Positions 62,731-64,000 of a stretch of DNA of 64,000 bases are shown here, piece after piece; positions within the stretch are counted from its first letter, which is position 1; the number at the start of each line of letters is the position of its first letter. This DNA is from Venturia oleaginea (taxonomy: Eukaryota > Ascomycota > Dothideomycetes > Venturiales > Venturiaceae), in contig JABMLP010000007.1 in assembly GCA_013176395.1 (NCBI GenBank), forward strand, positions 992,001 to 1,056,000, in the 5' to 3' direction. Below the pieces are notes generated by a model that ran no database searches, had not been told where the DNA came from, and saw only the letters and a list, made by a program, of their open reading frames with translations. The position numbers were made by a program, and so were the translations under genes.

Positions 62731-63375
62731 AGAAGACACAGAGTAGAAGGGGGGACGAGCAGAGACTACGGACGGGAAGGAGGAGAAGCTGAAGTGAGAA
62801 ATGAGCGGAATTCCCGAACCATGGACGGTACAAGCACCGTCCATCAGTACGAACTCCAGCCAACCAGGAGAAAGCGTTGGAGAGCCGAAGGTGCGATGAG
62901 GGTCTTGAGGAGGGACTGAGGAGAGAAGAGAAGGTGTGGACTGAAGATTGCTGTGAGATGAAGGAGGGAGGAGAGATTGGGATGGAAGTTGTTTATATAT
63001 TAACGGCGCGTTACCAGGGCGCGCCGTGTCCGTTACCACGCCCTCACCTGGACTCGCAATGTTTGGGTCCTCACGATGCTTGGCATATTGAATCCTGGTG
63101 TTGTAAAAATCCTGGAACCTGGATTTACAACAACAATGGCCAACTCGGAATCTGGACAACACCGGCCCGGAACAGAGAATTGGGAGCATCAGGACCGGAG
63201 GGTGTCCTATACTGACCACAATATAGATGACTCGGGTAGTGAACGGGGGGGCATAGTTCGACGGCGCCGGTCCATGGACGGGGCGCGGTCTGTTTTGCAA
63301 TTGTAGATAGAGATTGTGGGCACACGGCACATACGCCATTACATACCACGTAAAATCTGATTATTATTATTATTA
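60912..63375 (+). mobile_element. LINE-C: 3' part of a Tad1-like LINE
   Basis: Seen: begins in the middle of the RT, with 148 bp shared (146 identical) with the truncated end of LINE-A in inverted orientation. It continues through the rest of ORF2, a roughly 600-bp 3' untranslated region, and probably ends at the (TTA)n run at about 63359-63375. 5' truncation is normal for LINEs copied by target-primed reverse transcription. The 3' limit is inferred from the TTA repeats; no target duplication was found. Confidence 0.75.
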
Positions 63376-64000
63376 ATACCGTATTATCTGGGCAGATTGA
63401 CTAGCTCAACTTGGCAGCGCTAGAGCTAGGGAAGTAATAAGCCGAGTCCGGAATCACGTTATAGAGACGGGTTGACGAATTGGCAGCGGACGCGGGGCAA
63501 GGCTGGCCCGGTTGGGGCTGCCTGATATTCAAAATACATTACGGTAGACCAGTAGGCTCGGCGATGATCAGACGGTTCTGCACCTTACAATATACTGAGT
63601 ATGGAAGCGGGATTGTCCAGAATACTCTGCAACATTCATCCTGCTCTTGATGCTTTGAACTTTCTATCGTACGTGAGATGACGGCCAGGGCCATACACGA
63701 GGGCTCCCTGTACATGGCCAATGCATTGCTCGAAGAAGTGGTCACTTAAGCTATAGTGAGCTTAGCTACTACTTCTTCGAGACTCACTTCCACGGGAAGC
63801 AAGGGTAGATAGAGCAGGGAAGCCTGATATACAATTTTGGCCGTTATATACGGCCGCGTTTCCTCTCTTAAGTATAAATATATAATTCCAGAGCACTGAC
63901 ACAAAAGCGTGTCCATATTAGAGCACATTTTGTTGGTAATATGGCAAGACCACTATATGCCGACGGACTTTTATCTTCCGGTACCATACATAGTATATGG
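62731..64000. other. LINE 3' untranslated region and flank, with several palindromes
   Basis: No gene is recognised. Hairpins: ATGGACGGT/ACCGTCCAT (62821-62844, perfect), CTCGAAGAAGT/ACTTCTTCGAG (63729-63781) and GGCCGT/ACGGCC around TATAT (63839-63855). A TATAAATATATAAT stretch lies near 63874. The (TTA)n run is at 63359-63375. Confidence 0.45.

Noticed and set aside
1..64000. CRISPR array, prophage, bacterial operon or biosynthetic gene cluster
   Set aside because: No spaced direct repeats of CRISPR type, no phage genes, and neighbouring genes belong to unrelated housekeeping pathways of a eukaryote.

Overview
The window is nuclear DNA from a filamentous ascomycete (Pezizomycotina; Leotiomycetes is possible but only a guess). 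The signs are short GT-AG introns of 44-132 bp, several with CTAAC-like branch sites, fungal-specific genes (AcrB, a Zn2Cys6 regulator, MTM1- and CTP1-type carriers, a YEL1-like Sec7 protein), and Tad1-like LINEs whose premature stops fit C:G-to-T:A decay. Genes lie on both strands as separate transcription units; nothing looks like an operon or a known biosynthetic cluster.

Layout. 1-6990 is transposon debris: a LINE ORF1 cut by the window edge (minus), a truncated pogo/Fot1 transposase (minus), and the 5' part of a LINE (minus) with a 25-bp repeat array in its leader. 6993-8179 is an N-terminally short Hsp70-like gene. 8.2-62 kb holds about twenty genes: a low-complexity protein, the Pml1/SNIP1-type FHA protein, a coiled-coil protein, a mitochondrial J-protein, a nested tandem repeat (17.4-18.2 kb), a four-exon Zn2Cys6 regulator, a gene-poor stretch (20-22.5 kb), a secreted SURNod19-like protein, a GCNA-like SprT protease, AcrB, an MTM1-like carrier, an Fbxo9/Hrt3-type F-box protein, a basic hypothetical protein, a CaM kinase, a Sec7/PH Arf-GEF, OTU1, protein-isoaspartate methyltransferase, a deaminase, tRNA-Ser(AGA), the citrate carrier, Mam33, TMA16, a solo LTR with a 5-bp target duplication, a MITE-like element, and a frameshifted secreted protein. 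60.2-62.7 kb is again transposon debris: a hAT remnant, small LINE scraps, and the 3' part of a LINE (plus).

The most unusual feature is structural. The LINE at the left end (5' part, minus) and the LINE at the right end (3' part, plus) are complementary halves of one family. They overlap by exactly 148 bp, with 146 identical bases in inverted orientation, and so bracket the whole gene-bearing interval. This could mark an old inversion with staggered breaks or two unrelated truncations.

Functional themes. Four genes are mitochondrial by family or targeting (J-protein, MTM1-like, CTP1, Mam33). CTP1 and Mam33 are divergent across 217 bp. Ubiquitin biology is represented by AcrB, the F-box protein and OTU1. 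Exon-intron models were worked out by hand from splice signals and reading-frame closure; most close exactly in frame.
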